This document shows positions 21,878 through 35,400 of a stretch of DNA of 64,000 nt, piece after piece. The stretch's first letter is position 1. Every line of letters starts with the position of its first letter. The notes under the pieces were generated by a model, which was not told the DNA's origin, searched no databases, and saw nothing but the letters and a program-made list of their open reading frames with translations. A program made the translations under genes and the position numbers. This DNA is from Symbiodinium natans (Eukaryota > Sar > Dinophyceae > Suessiales > Symbiodiniaceae), in assembly GCA_905221605.1 (NCBI GenBank), contig CAJNDS010000096.1, forward strand, positions 1-64,000, read 5' to 3'.

Positions 21878-22615
21878 CTTGGGAGAGGCAGGTGTTATAT
21901 AGTAGTTTAGGGTTTAGGGTTTAGGCTTTAGGGTTTAGGGTTTAGGGGTTAGGGTTTTTTTATAGGGTTCAGGGTTTATTGGGTTTGGGGTTTAGGGTTT
22001 AAAAGGGTCTAGGGGTTAAGGTTTAGGGTTTTGCCCTAAACCCTGAGCCCTAAATCGAAACTCCCCTACTGAGCTTGTAGGGCTTATTATTCATAGGATG
22101 CAGGTTTGTCCTACATCGCTGGAGCCGACGTACTGTCTGGAAACCAGCACCCTATAACTCTAGGCCCTGAATGCCACAAACCCCAAACAATAAACCCTAA
22201 ACCCTAAACCTTGAACACTGGAACCTCTCTCATCCCAAAATCCTCCTAGATTGCCCGAACCCCAACCCCCACTTGGCATGAACCAAGATGCTACGCAAGC
22301 CCTAAACCCTCAACCCCCTTACTCAAACCCGATATCCTAAACCCTAAACCTTAAAGGTTCAGGGTGTTGAGGGCTCCTGGTTTCGGCTGATAGGATTTAT
22401 CGGGTTTCATTCAGGGTTTCGGGTGCAGGGTTTAGGGCTTCAAGTTCGGACTGAGGGCTTATGGGGTTCGGGTGGAGGGCTTAGGGTTTAACCTAAATCC
22501 CCAAACCCCAAACCCTGAACCCTAAACCCTAAGCCCTAAGCCGAGCCCTAAACCCTAAACCCTAAACCCTAAGCCCTAAACCCTATACCCATCTTGCCAA
22601 GGTGCTTGTAGTCTC
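21878..22615. other. Region 3' of dynein, no gene recognised
   Basis: Degenerate TTTAGGG and CCCTAAA text only. No polyadenylation motif is claimed. Confidence 0.6.
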
Positions 22616-25600
22616 TCACTCCGTCTGTGCCACGAGGCAGACGCCACGCAGCTTCCTGGGGCTCGCTGTTGTCGGACTAAACTCAGGCATTAGGGTTGTT
22701 TAAGACTTAGTCCTAAACCCTAAACCCCAAACCCCAAACCCTAAACCCTAAACCCTAAACCCCCAACCCCCAAACCCAACTAAGGTTTGAAGGACGCAGA
22801 GGTTCTAATCGAGCCATGAGGGCGAGCAGCTCAGAATTCCTGCCTCCAAAGCTTTCAGACCCGACCCTACGAATCCTGAAGGTCCCATGCAACTTTTCCT
22901 ACTGATTCCGAGCAGGGAATGAGGGAGTGAGGTACCCAATAGAACTTCAAGGGTATGTAGATGTAGATATAGATATATATCTATATATATCTATATATAT
23001 CTATATATATATATAGGTATATATATAGGAAATATACGGTACCTACTTCTCTCATTCCCTGCTAGGAGCCAGTAGGTGCTGTTGTCAGGTCGAGCTGCCA
23101 GTGATAAGGGTGCAGCTCCGTTCGGAGCATCATGCGGAAGATCAGGTAACGGTCGTTGCCTTGAAAATGGAGGGGTTTCCGCAAATAGGGGTACCTTAAT
23201 GGGGGTCCTTAGGTTCAGGGTTTAGGGTTTAGGGTCTAGGGATTTAGGGGTTTAGGGGTTTAGGGTTTAGGGGTTTCCGAAGATAGGAGGTACCTTCTTG
23301 GGGTCCTTTTTTGTTAGGGGCAGCTTCTTTTTCGCAAACCCCCCAAATGTCAAGGACTCGCCGCGGGGAGCTACGGGGCTGCTAGGATCCCTACCTTCGC
23401 ACAACAAGGCCTCAGGCAACTCAACTCTACAAACCCTGAACCCTAAAGCGAGGCAACCGGACCCTAAACCCAAAACCCCAAAACCCCAAAACCCCAAAAC
23501 CCTAAAACCCTAAAACCCTAAAACCCTAAAACCCTAAAACCCTAAAACCCTAAAACCCTAAAACCCTAAAACCCTAAAACCCTAAAACCCTAAAACCCTA
23601 AAACCCTAAAAACCTAAAAACCTAAAAACCCTAAAACCCTAAAACCCTAAAAACCCTAAAACCCTAAAACCCTAAAACCCTAAACCCTAAACCCTGAATC
23701 CTAGGGTGGGGGAGTCCCAAGGGCCTACCTAGAGTTGTTGGGGGGGCTCAGAGCTTGGAGGCCCAAACACAGAGCTCCACCAGGAGAGCCTGTTCAGCCT
23801 TCTAAACCTCTTAAGGTTTAGGATTTAGGGTTTAGGGTTTAGGGTTTAGGGTCCCTTAGTATGGGCCCTTGAAAGGGCACCCCTTGTATACCCCGGTTTC
23901 TTACCAAACCAAAAAAATCAGGGCCCATACTTCGGAGCCCTTTAAAGGAGGTTAGGGACCAAAAGAATGGCCCATGAAACTACCTAAACCCTAAACCCTA
24001 AACCCTAAACCCTAAACCCTAAACCCTAAACCCTAAACCCTAAACCCTAAACCCTAAACCCTAAACCCTAAACCCTAAACCCTAAACCCTAAACCCTAAA
24101 CCCTAAACCCTAACCCTTAAAAACCTAAAGCCTGAACAACCCTAGTAATGAGAGTCTTTTAGGTGGGGATTCATATCATTTGGAATGCTAATAGTGTCGG
24201 GGTACCTCCAAAGCAGGCTGCGGGTTCTCCACAGGAAGGTGTCGGGTTCTCAAGCCACTGGGTTTTGAAGGTTCCAGCAACACCCTGAACCCTTAAACGA
24301 GACTCAAATGCCGAGTTCTGCCCGTGTTGCGCTTCGGGTACTTGTAGACGGCAGTGTTGTAGGGGCCGTGGGGGCCGTAATTCAAGCCCATCGCCTCCCC
24401 AGCATTGAGAGCTTTCGTGCGTCGAAGCCCTGAGCCTTAAACCCTTGACCCGTATCTGAGCTCTGAAAACCTAAACCTTTGCTCTTGATCCAATATTTAG
24501 TTCCTCTGTTCAGGGCCTTTAACGAAAAAAACCCTTCTCCAGAAACCTATTGCCCTGTCTAGAATTTGAAGCTGAAAAAAATGGAGATGTTGGGGCTCTG
24601 TAGGATGTGGAGTGCTAAGGCCCGGGCGCAACATGGGGGGTTTTTAAGGATCTGAGGGTTTAGGCTTCCATGTTCTGACAATCTCATGGGCTCACCGTGT
24701 CGCACTGCGCCATATTATATATATAGAGAGAGAGAGAGAGAGAGCGAGGGAGTTTAATTTCCTTATTGATTTGTATATATTTACATTCATCTAGGCAGAC
24801 TGCCCCCCCACCGGGGGCTTGAGGACCCCAAGAAGGGGCAAACTGGGCCTTGAGATCTCGCGCGGTGGTGGCCGTGACGAAGATCGCCGGCATCGAGGTG
24901 AACAGCTTCTTGGGCTCAGACTCCTCGATCCTGTTGTCCTGTGGACTAGAGGGTTGTAGGGTTTGTAGCCCGAAACCGTAAACCCTAAACCCTAAACCCT
25001 AAACCCCATATGCCCCCCAAAGCCCTAGACCCTAACAAGGTTTAGGCTTCGATCAAGTTGCTGCATGTAGGACTTAGGGCTTAAGGGTTTCGGGGTTTGA
25101 GGGGTTTAGGGGTTGAAGGGTTTAAGAAACTGAGTGGTTTAGGCTTTAAGGCTTTAGGGTTTGAAGGTTTTGACCCTAAACCCTAAACCCTAAACCCTAA
25201 ACCCTAAACCCTAAACCCTAAACCCTAAACCCTAAACCCTAAACCCTAAACCCTAAACCCTAAACCCTAAACCCAGTAGGGTTGTCCTGTCGGCTCCATC
25301 GGCCTCCCTCGATGAAGAGACCCCAGATGTTCCTGACAGCTTCGGATTGAGGGCTTCAGGGTTTAGTGGCTTTCGGGGTTTTGAGGTTTTGAGGTTTAGG
25401 CTTTAATTTTTTGGGAGTTTAGGGTTTAGGGTCGGTTGAGGGCTTCAGGGTTTAGGGCTTTCGGGGTTTAGGGTTTGGGGTTTGGGGTTTGGGCTTTAGG
25501 GTTTAGAGTTTAGGGTTTACGGCGTTTAGGGCATTTAGGGTGTTTAGGGTTGAGGGCGTTCAGGCGGAGAAGTTGGCTGGCTCGCTCAACGTGGGAGGCC

Positions 25601-28600
25601 CCGAGACCCGGAACTGAGGGACGGCTGGGTAGGGGAGCACAACCCTAAGCCCTAGACTCTCAACCTGATGCCCTAAGCCCTGAGCCCCTAAACCCGAAAC
25701 CCGATGCCTTAAACCCTCAAGCCCGAAGCCGTACACCCGACGACCTAAGCACGAAAACCCAGAGACCCTAGAACCCTTTAGGCCCCGTGAGCCCCAAACT
25801 GCAAACCTTAGATCCTGCCCTAAGCCCTAAACTCAAACCCTAAACCCTAAACGCTAAAGCCTAAGCCCTGAACCCTGAACCCTGAACCTGAACCCTGAGC
25901 CCTAAAACTCCGAAGCCTGTGGGTGCTGAAGGCTTTAGGCACCGGATGGCAGGGAGATATGTTTACGGTTAGGAATGATCTTCTGCACTCAGTAGGGTTT
26001 ACGGTTCAGGGCATTCTGATTTTAGGGTTGGGCTTAGGGTTTAGGGTTTAGGGTTTAGGGTTTAGGGTTTAGGGTTTAGGGTTTAGGGTTTAGGGTTTAG
26101 GGTTTAGGGTTTAGGGTTTAGGGTTTGGGGTTTGGGGTTTGGGGTTTGGGGTTCGGGTTTGGGGTTTAGGGTTTAGGGTTTAGGGCCGAGGGTTGACACG
26201 GGGTGGACTTGGAGGATCGCGGGTACTTGTCCTTAGAAGTCGGGCAACTGTACTCACTAACCTAACGAGGCTACGTACATGTGGGTGGTTGTCAAAATGA
26301 TGGTGCCTTTTTGGATCCCTATTATAGTACGGCACCTAATATTTAGGGGTACCCCAAAAGGGGTTATGATTTTGACAGCCACCCATATAAAGTCTATAAC
26401 TTCCCCTGAACCTTCCGTTAGGGTGTAGGGAGTTCTAAGGGCGGAGGCTTTACTGGAGTAGGCTTGCTGAGCTGCCATCGGGTTGTGTGACCCGAAGCCC
26501 TAATGCGGTTTCAGATTGACCCTCAACCCTATAAACCCTATAAACCCTATAAACCCTATAAACCCTATAAACCTATGAACCTAAAAACCTATAAACCTAT
26601 AAACCTATAAACCCTCAACCCTAAACCCTAAACCCTAAACCCTAACCCTGCAGTTTAAGGGTCTGGCGCTTACGGATGTCTTGGGCAGTTCAGGCTTCGG
26701 GGTTCGCATCTTTCTCTGTCGCCGGGCTGCTGTCCCTCCTCAGGGACCTCCCGGATCCTCTCCATGTCGTAGGGAAGCCTCAGGTAAGCACAGGACATAC
26801 CCTAAACCCTAAACCCTAAACCCTAAACCCTAAACCCTAAACCCTAAACCCTAAACCCTAAACCCTAAACCCTAAACCCTAAACCCTAAACCCTAAACCC
26901 TAAACCCTAAACCCTAAACCCTAACCCTAAACCCTAAACCCTAGAGCGCCGCAGGGAAGCCTCAGGTAAGCAAAAGGCATAGCTGACCCTCTCGGGGTCT
27001 ACGCGTGTAGCACGGTCTCGGGGCTAAACCCCTAACCCTAAACCCTAACCCCTAAACCCCTACCCTAAACTCCAAACCCTAAAGCCCTAAACCTTAGAGA
27101 ACTAGGGACTAGGGTCGTTAAGCTTGTGGGTTTCGGGTTGAGGACTAGTTTTGGCATGGCGGGCTTGGGGCAAGTCTAGGTTTTAAGAGTGCTTTGCGGA
27201 TTACGGCTTCATCTTTGCAAGGGAGGGTTTAGGGAGGGTTTAAACTTCCTCCGCTTCTTTCGGGTCCAATTGCCTGAAGCCGCCGAAGCCTCGGTGAAGG
27301 GTACGAGTGCCCTGAGGGCAAACTACCCTAAGACCTGTTTGAACGTCAAAACCCAACAAAACGCAAATCCCTAGACAAGCCTTGTCAGCCATCATGGAAA
27401 CCTAAACCCCAAAAACGCAGCTGTTCAGGGATGACCTTCACCAGGTCTGCTCCTGGCAAACAAGAACTGTGAAACATGCTTAGGGGTGGTTTGCTATTTA
27501 GGGGGATGACCGTCCGAACTTCGAAAAGAAGCTCCTGCTCGTTGCCGGCCTAGCTGCACCTCCGTGTGCGAGATGACTTCATCCAGAGCCCACTGATCCT
27601 TCTTGTGCTGCCGCGTCACCTGTCCGTCAGCACGAACCCCGAACCCTGAACCATGCACCGGCAACATATCTTTTGAGTTCAGACCCGACATCAATACCTC
27701 GCCTCAGGTAGACCCAAAACCCGAACCCTAGAATCCCCAAGCTTTGAGACCGAGCTTAGACCCGAACCCTAAACCCCAGACCCTGAACCCTAAACCCAAA
27801 ACAACCCAAACCTTAACTAAACACATCTACAAACCCTAAACCCTAAACCCTAAACCCTAAACACTAAACCCTAAACCCTAAACCCTAAACCCTAAACCCC
27901 TATTGCTCGGTTGCCCAGTGACCATACATTATAACAAGCCAAGGGCTCATTTGTGTGTGTGTTACTTTACAAGGGAACCTAGAACCAAATGCAACGGCAA
28001 AAGGGTACCACCGGGAGCATAACCCCACCTAAACCGTAAACCCTAAAGCTTAAACCCTAAACCCATAATAACCGTAAACCCTAAACCCGAAACCCCCCCA
28101 TGACCCTTAACCCTAAACCCTAAACCCCCATAACCCTAAACCCTGAACCCTAAACCCCCATAACCCTAAACCCTGAACCCTAAACCCCCATAACCCTAAC
28201 CCCCACCAAACCCTACACCCCTTTAAGCCGGGAGCTCACACCGGCCGGCGGCTTGGCCTCCTGTCGCATGCCCGTCAGGAAGCCCTGCGCATTGGTGAAG
28301 CCCGTGAGCCAATAGGCCTCACGAAAGCGCCCCCCCATAGAGCCGCGGGTTTAGGGTTTAGGTTTTTCTTTAGGGTTTAGGGGCTTAAGGGTGTAATTAG
28401 AGTTTCGGAAAGCCGTGGTGCTCATAAAAATGCTTAGGACTTTGGGGACTCAGGCTTTACTGGGTTTAGGTGTACACTTCTGAAATGGGTGTGTGGGGTG
28501 GGTGGGTGGGGGGGGGGGGGGGGGCGTCGGGTGGGGCTTTAGGGTTGAAGAAATTGCGGCTTATGCTTAAGTCACTCAAGTTAAGGCCTTTGAATTCTAA

Positions 28601-29389
28601 CACTAGGTTTAAAGCAGAGAAAGAGAGAGAGGGAGAGAGGGAGAGAGGGAGAGAGGGAGAGAGAGGGAGAGAGAGGGAGAGAGAGGGAGAGAGAGGGAGA
28701 GAGAGGGAGAGAGAGGGAGAGAGGGAGAGAGAAAGAGCGACTATTTCGGGCTTAGGGATTGAGGGGTTCCAGGGTCCTCAGTTGTTCATCCATTCTCCAG
28801 TTGCCGTAGAAGACCCAAAACCCTGAACCCTAAACCCTCAACCCTCAACCCTAAACCCGAAACCCGAAACCCTAAACCCACAACCCCTGGGCTGCCGGCC
28901 TTCATGACGCCTCGGCCGTTCTCCAGCCAGTTGTTGAGCATCCTGAGACAGCGGCCCTTCAGAAACAGACCTTTAGGGCTTCAGGGGTTTAGGGTTTAGG
29001 GTTTAGGCTTTAGGGTTTGGGGTTTAGGGTTTGGGGTTTAGGGATTAGGGCTCCAGATGAAGGCCAGGGGTTGGGGCTTATGGGGTCTGGGGGGTTGACC
29101 CTCAGCAGTTCTTGGGTTTTCAGGACCTACCCTAAGGCTCCGTGGACCCTCCTACAGAGGGACTGGTGCCTCCTAAGGAGGGTTCTGGGGTCTCAATTCC
29201 TAGGGTTTTGAGGGCCCAAGAGCCTTAGGGTACAGCAAAATACCCTAAACCCTCAACCCTCAACCCTAAACCCTAAACCCTAAACCCTAAACCCTAAACC
29301 CTAAACCCTAAATAAACCGGCAACAACATCCGCCATAAAACGACTCTGGCCAAGGCTCGCTTGGCGCTCGGTTAGGCCGGTGAACCATC
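22616..29389 (-). CDS. Dynein exons 49-58: C-terminal end with stop codon
   Basis: Exon 49 is WFTGLTERQ(A), exon 50 [14 protein letters not shown], and exon 51 [20 protein letters not shown]. Exon 52 is [20 protein letters not shown] then V(Q). Exon 53 is [15 protein letters not shown](Q). Exon 54 is [15 protein letters not shown]. Exon 55 (90 nt) is [20 protein letters not shown] then [10 protein letters not shown]. Exon 56 is [20 protein letters not shown] then KRNT(G). Exon 57 is [20 protein letters not shown](Q). Exon 58 is [12 protein letters not shown] followed by TGA at 22618-22616. These match 'FWLTGFxNPQGFLTAMRQExTR', 'EGVxIxGLFLEG', 'ESxPKxLF' and the last strand 'WxLRGVALL' of the family. 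Introns 49 and 54 use GA donors. No further dynein sequence is expected downstream. Confidence 0.94.
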
Positions 29390-32300
29390 CTGGAAGGGGA
29401 TTTAGGGGTTTAGGGTTTAGGGTTTAGGGTTTGGGGTTTAGGGTTTAGGGTTTAGGGTTTAGGGTTTGGGGTTTAGGGTTTAGGGTTTGGGGTTTAGGGC
29501 TTGGGGATTTAGGGTTTGGGGTTTAGGGCTTAGGGGTTTAGGGGTTTAGGGTTTGGGGTTTCGGGTTTAGGGGTGTGGGGTTTGGGGGTTAGGGGTTTTG
29601 GGGGTTTAGGGATTCAGGGTTTAGGGTTTAGGGTTGAGGTTTCGGGGGCTTTGCGGCTTTAAGCTGAGATTTGGGATTTGGGGTTAGGGCTAGGGGTCAG
29701 GATTTTGGGATTTGGGGCTGAGCTTCGTAGGGTTGAAGGTTGCAGCAGGGCAACTACCGAAATCGGGAAATGTTTTGAGGCATCCGCACTAAGATGGCCA
29801 TTGACAGGAAAGTTACACAACGGTCTTGCTGCCAAACGAAAAGGTGTGAATCGCCTTTGTGTAGGTGTTCACTGGCAGCAGTTCATGTGCCTGTAAAATT
29901 GCTTGCCGATCTGCCCAATCTGTTGCAGCATGTGGTTTATCAGGAAGCCCATTGCCAACGTGCCTTGCAAGAGTGCGACATGTGTGTTGAAATCACCACC
30001 ACAAATCAGCAGACTTCGTTTGAGGTAAAGCTGACAGGCACCTGTCCAGGTATGCTGATAGAAATTGAGGATATCCATATTGTCTTCGACCTTAGGCGCT
30101 GAAGTGGCGTACGAGTGGCCGAAGACCCTTGAGATAGGTCTAGAGCTTTGGCCGGACCCTTGATGATGGCAAATAGCCCGAAACCCTAAACCCTAAACCC
30201 TAAACCCTAAACCCCTAACACCTAAACCCTAAACCCTAAACCCCTAACCCCTAAACCCTAAACCCTAAGCCCCCCAAAAAATCAGGCTTATAGTCGGACC
30301 CATGCTCAGGGCCATGAGGCCGCCTATAGCCACCGGACACTCTCGCTAAAATCATCCCCCAAGTGCCCTCAACATGCTTCGGCTTAGGGTTTAGGGTTTA
30401 GGGTTTAGGGTTTAGGGTTTAGGGTTTCGGGTTTCGGGTTGAGAGGGTTTAGGGTTGAGGGTTTAGGGTTTAGGGTTTCGGGTTGAGAGAGGGGGGGGGG
30501 GGGGGGGGGGGGGTGCAGGGTTTTTGAGGTTGCTGCGAGTTTATGGTGCAGGCGAATTATGTGCCCGGCTCCATACAGAACAGTTTCACTGAGAAGCCTG
30601 AACCCCGACAGACGCTTCCTTAAGACGATGCCTTGAACCCTTAAACCCCTAAACCCCTAAATCCTAAACCCTAAACCCAAAGCCCTAAAACCTAAACCCT
30701 AAACCCTAAACCCTATTATATCCTGAAAGACAATGAGAAGAAGGGGATTCTGTGTGTGAACCCAAGGGCTCAGGGCTTGGAGCCTGGGAGATTTGTCAAC
30801 CTTTTCCCACACTAAAATCCTCAACCCTAAACTCTCCGGTTTCATTTGCTGCTTCCTGTCGGGTTGTGGGTTTAGGGATTAGGGGTTTAGAGGTTTAGGG
30901 GTTTAGGGGCTTAGGGGCTTAGGGGTTTTGGGTTTACGGTTTTTCGGGTTTAGTCCATAAGAACCCTAAACCACAAACCCTAATTAAACAGCGCAAAAGA
31001 AAGCAGAATCGCGCCTCCCAGGTTGGGCATCAGCCAAGAGATCTCGGCCCCCGAAGGGTCGTTGGTCCAACCTTGCGGAGTTTTTGGGGGGTTTGGGGGC
31101 TGGGGGTTTCGGGTTTGGGGTTTGAGGTGTAGGCTTCAGGGCCTAGAGTGCAAATAGGACTTCAAGGCTTTTGGGTTTAGCTTTTTGGGCTTAGGGTTTA
31201 ACAGCCATTAAAAGCAATGGAATGGGGAAGATCCAGGCTCAGTGCCGACCCCTCTAAGCTTCTGCAAGCCGAAAGGGTTTGTGGTCGAGCGTCGCACGTT
31301 TACGGTGCCAGGGTCACGGGGCCTTACCCTAAAACCCTAAACCCCTAGCGCCTACTAGGGCAAGGGCTTGGGGTTGAAGGTTTGAGGTTTAGGGTTTTGG
31401 GGTCTTAGGCAGGGTCTATAAACCCTATATAAGCCCCTAAGCCCCCAAACCCTAACCCCTAAACCCTAAATCCTAAAACCCTAATCCCGAAAAGGGCAAA
31501 CTTGGGCAGGGAGGGGTGACGGCCTCGTGGCACGCGCGCGTCGAAGAGGTAGCCGAGATCTTCCTGGCTGAACGGATCCCCGTACATGGACGGGCTTCCC
31601 AAAGTTAGGCTACCCATTTTTTTGGAGCTTCCTACGATAAGGTTCAGAAAGCATTTTGGGGTAATCAAGAATAAAAACACCCTTTTTGGGAAACTTCCAC
31701 GTAAGCAGGGATTTAAGATAAAACTGGCTGTGGCCGCTGTGGCCAATGTTTGGGCGCTCCTGACTATGAAACCTTCAAGCATGGCTTAGCTTGTGGTAGG
31801 GCTGAAGCAAACCCTGCAGTCATAGCCTCTGAACCTCTGGAACTAAAGATGAACACCACAACTATAAAGCATGCATAAATCTCGACCCCACCTGACCCCT
31901 AGACTAGACCCGAACAGTGCAATGCCCAACCAGCAGCAGAAACCAGCAACACTTGAGTTGAGAAGCCATGAGCTCGGTCGTCATGACCACCGTGCCATCG
32001 ATGGCCGCAGCCACACTCCTCGGTTCAGTGCATAAATAGCCTTTGTATAGCCTTTAGTAGACCGGGATTCCGCATGAAAACCTGGGGAAAGAAGGGGTCC
32101 AGCTTGGGGACATATGGTCCCTCATTCCCGACTTCCCCAACTAAGCAGCCTAAATCCTCGACTCTGAACCCCTCGAGATGATCGGACTCCCGCCCAAGAG
32201 GGGTTGTATGAACTGGTATGCAGAGTGGCTGAACCCTAAACCCTGCACCCTAAACCCTAAACCCCCACCCCTCAACCCCAAACCCTGAACCCTAAACCCT

Positions 32301-32457
32301 GAAACCTAGTGAGCAGAGTGGCCTGAGGTTGGTGCGGACAATGGCGATGATGTTCTGAAGCCGCTGCAGCTCCTGCCCGACTGCTTTGTAGAGATGGGTT
32401 TAGGGTTTAGGGTTTAGAGTTTAGGGTTTAGGGTTTAGGGTTTAGGGGTACCCTGAT

Positions 32458-32490
<33 letters not shown>

Positions 32491-35400
32491 TTTTAAGGGG
32501 ATTCGATTCTATTTGGGGTCGAAAGGGGGTACCCCCATTTGGGGAAGTATTCATTTGCTTTGAAGGTTGTTAGGGTTTAGAGATGCTTGTAACCTGAAGA
32601 CTTTTCAGGAGGCTGAGGAATGTTTAAGGTCTTTAGGGCTTATATGCTCGGGGGCTACGGTGATTCCACCCCTACTCTTAAGGGGATTCGATTCTATTTG
32701 GGGTCGAAAGGGGGTACCCCCATTTGGGGAAGTATTCATTTGCTTTGAAGATTGTTAGGGTTTAGAGATGCTTGTAACCTGAAGACTTTTCAGGAGGCTG
32801 AGGAATGTTTAAGGTCTTTAGGGCTTATATGCTCGGGGGCTACGGTGATTCCACCCCTACTCTTTGCAGATGGGCTTGAGGGATGCCAGGAGGAAGCCCT
32901 AGAAATCCCTGATCCTAGTACCCTATGTCGGCATAGGCACGCCTCCTTATTGGGCAGAGGCATGGCCCTTAGGGTTTGGGGCAAGAGTTTGGGCCCTAGC
33001 AGTTTTAGGCATGACTTAGGGCTTCAGGGTCTACTGTGGGCCTTGGGTGAAGGGAATGGGCTTTGGGCTTTAGAGTGGGGCCTACTGGGAATGGATAGAT
33101 TAAAACACGGAGTTTTCGTAGTGTCATGGGATTCTTTGGGCGGTTGGGCATGTTCCCGCGGCTTGAAAAGCTACTTGACTAGCGAAAGCTAGAAAGTGAG
33201 ATGCTGAACCCCAAGCCCTAAACCCTAAACCCTAAACCCTAAACCCTAAACCCTAAACCCTAAGCCCTAAGCCCTAAGCCCTAAGCCCTAAACCCTAAAC
33301 CCTAAACCCTAAACCCTAAACCCTAAACCCTTAACCCTAAACCCTAAACCCTGAATCCTAAACCCTAAACCCTAAACCCTAAATCCTAAACCCTAAACCC
33401 TAAACCCCAAGCACAAGGGCGCCTGGAACAGGAAGATGTTCAGCGGAGCTGCGAAGCCCTGCAATGCGCGAGCTAAGAGGGTTCATGGACTATGATTGAG
33501 TGCTTAGGGGCTTAGGGTTTAGGGTTTAGGGTTTAGGGCTTAGGGTTTAGGGTTTAGGGTTTGGGGTTTGGGGTTTAGGGTTTAGGGTTTGGGGTTCAGG
33601 GTTTAGGGTTTAGGGTTTAGGGTTTAGGGTTTAGGGTTTAGGGTTTAGGGTTTAGGGTTTCGGGCTTAGGGTTTAGGGTTTAGCGTTTGGGGTTTAAGGG
33701 TTTAGGGTTTAGGGCTTAGGGGTTTAGGGTTTGGGGTTTAGGGCCTCCGGTTTAGGGTTTGGGGTTTAGGGTTTAGGGTTTGGGGGGTTTAGGTAGGGGT
33801 TTAGGGTTCGGTGTTTGGGGTTTAGGTTTTAGGGGTTTTTGGGCTTGAGGTTTGCGTTTCAGTGTTAGGGTTTGGGGCTTAAGGTTTATTGGAGTCAAAG
33901 CAACTCAAGGGTCCGGTGGCGATCTGGCGCGTTTTTGCACGCAGGACCTTCGGAAAGAGCGGCGGCCTTCTTTTCTTGCACAAGGTTTGGTGTTTAGGGT
34001 CTAGGGTTTAGGGTAGACGGGGGAGCAATCGTATTCCGCATCTCAGACAAAGAACCAGAAATCCTGAACCCTAAACCCTAAACCCTAAACCCTAAACCCT
34101 CCTAAACCCTCATCCCTTGAAGCATCAACCCTAGGCCGAGGCCAAGCCCTAGCTGCCCAACAACTGCGCTCGATGCTCCTAGGGTTTAGGGTTTAGGGTT
34201 TAGGGTTTAGGGTTTAGGGTTTAGGGTTTAGGGTTTATAAGGCTTTGGGTTGAGGGTGTAGGATTTAGGCCTGGGGCAATATAGCCTACATAATCCAGCT
34301 ACCTATGAATCATGCATCTTTGAATCCGAAATCCTGGAAACCCTAAACCACCATAAACCCTAAACCCCATAAACCTATAAACCCCTAAACCCTGCGTCTC
34401 GGGCCTTGTCCGGCGTGGCCGGGGGGCCCTTCAGCTTCTGAATCTGCACGCGGAAGATCTCCTCCACGAAGTCCGGCGGCCTGAGCTGGTGAGGTTGAAG
34501 GGTTGATAGGGTTGATAGGGTTGATAGGGTTGATAGGGTTGATAGGGTTGATAGGGTTGATAGGGTTGATAGGGTTGATAGGGTTGATAGGGTTGATAGG
34601 GTTGATAGGGTTGATAGGGTTGATAGGGTTGATAGGGTTGATAGGGTTGGTAGGGTTGGTAGGGTTGATAGGGTTGATAGGGTTGATAGGGTTGATAGGG
34701 TTGATAGGGTTGATAGGGTTGATAGGGTTGATAGGGTTGATAGGGTTGATAGGGTTGATAGGGTTGGTAGGGTTGGTAGGGTTGATAGGGTTGATAGGGT
34801 TGATAGGGTTGATAGGGTTGATAGGGTTGATAGGGTTGATAGGGTTGATAGGGTTGATAGGGTTGATAGGGTTGATAGGGTTGATAGGGTTGATAGGGTT
34901 GATAGGGTTGATAGGGTTGATAGGGTTTAGGGTTTAATTAGGGTTTAGGGTTTAGGAATCTACAACTTGCTGTTTAAGACTCAGACTTAGGGAGCCTTAA
35001 ACCTTCGGATTTAGGCGTTAGGCAAACCAAGGATGGCACGACATCCCCGCGAAAGTGTGGAGTTTCAAGTGGTCGGTTTCTGGTTCTTTTTGTAACATCG
35101 AGGCCCAGCATCTGAGCAGTCACGCAGCGCAGCTAGGGCTAAACCCTAAACCCTTATCCCTAAACCCGACAAAAAAGGCCCTTGCTGAACACCGGCAACG
35201 ACTTCAGCCCCTCAACCCCTATGCGAACTCAATGCGAACCACAAGACCGAGCATGCAACTCCCTGGTTTAGGGTTCAAATCGGGGCTTCAGGACTGAGTT
35301 GGTTGAGCTTTTTGTGTTGGCAACTCCCGGGTTCAGGGTTCATGTAGGGGTTTAGGACTTTGTTGGTTGAGGCGTTTCGTTTTTTTTCTCTCATCTCTTT

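Noticed and set aside
31459-31782. Single open frame of 107 codons around dynein exon 47
   Set aside because: Only 31524-31563 is coding; the rest is intron read-through.
33900-33990. G/C-rich island between dynein exons 43 and 44
   Set aside because: Exons 43 and 44 join exactly (DK|GF) without it and its frames do not match the family.
34503-34937. Open frame of 144 codons, Ile-Gly-Leu repeats
   Set aside because: Produced by the 9-bp minisatellite (unit divisible by three); lies in a dynein intron and has no other sequence.
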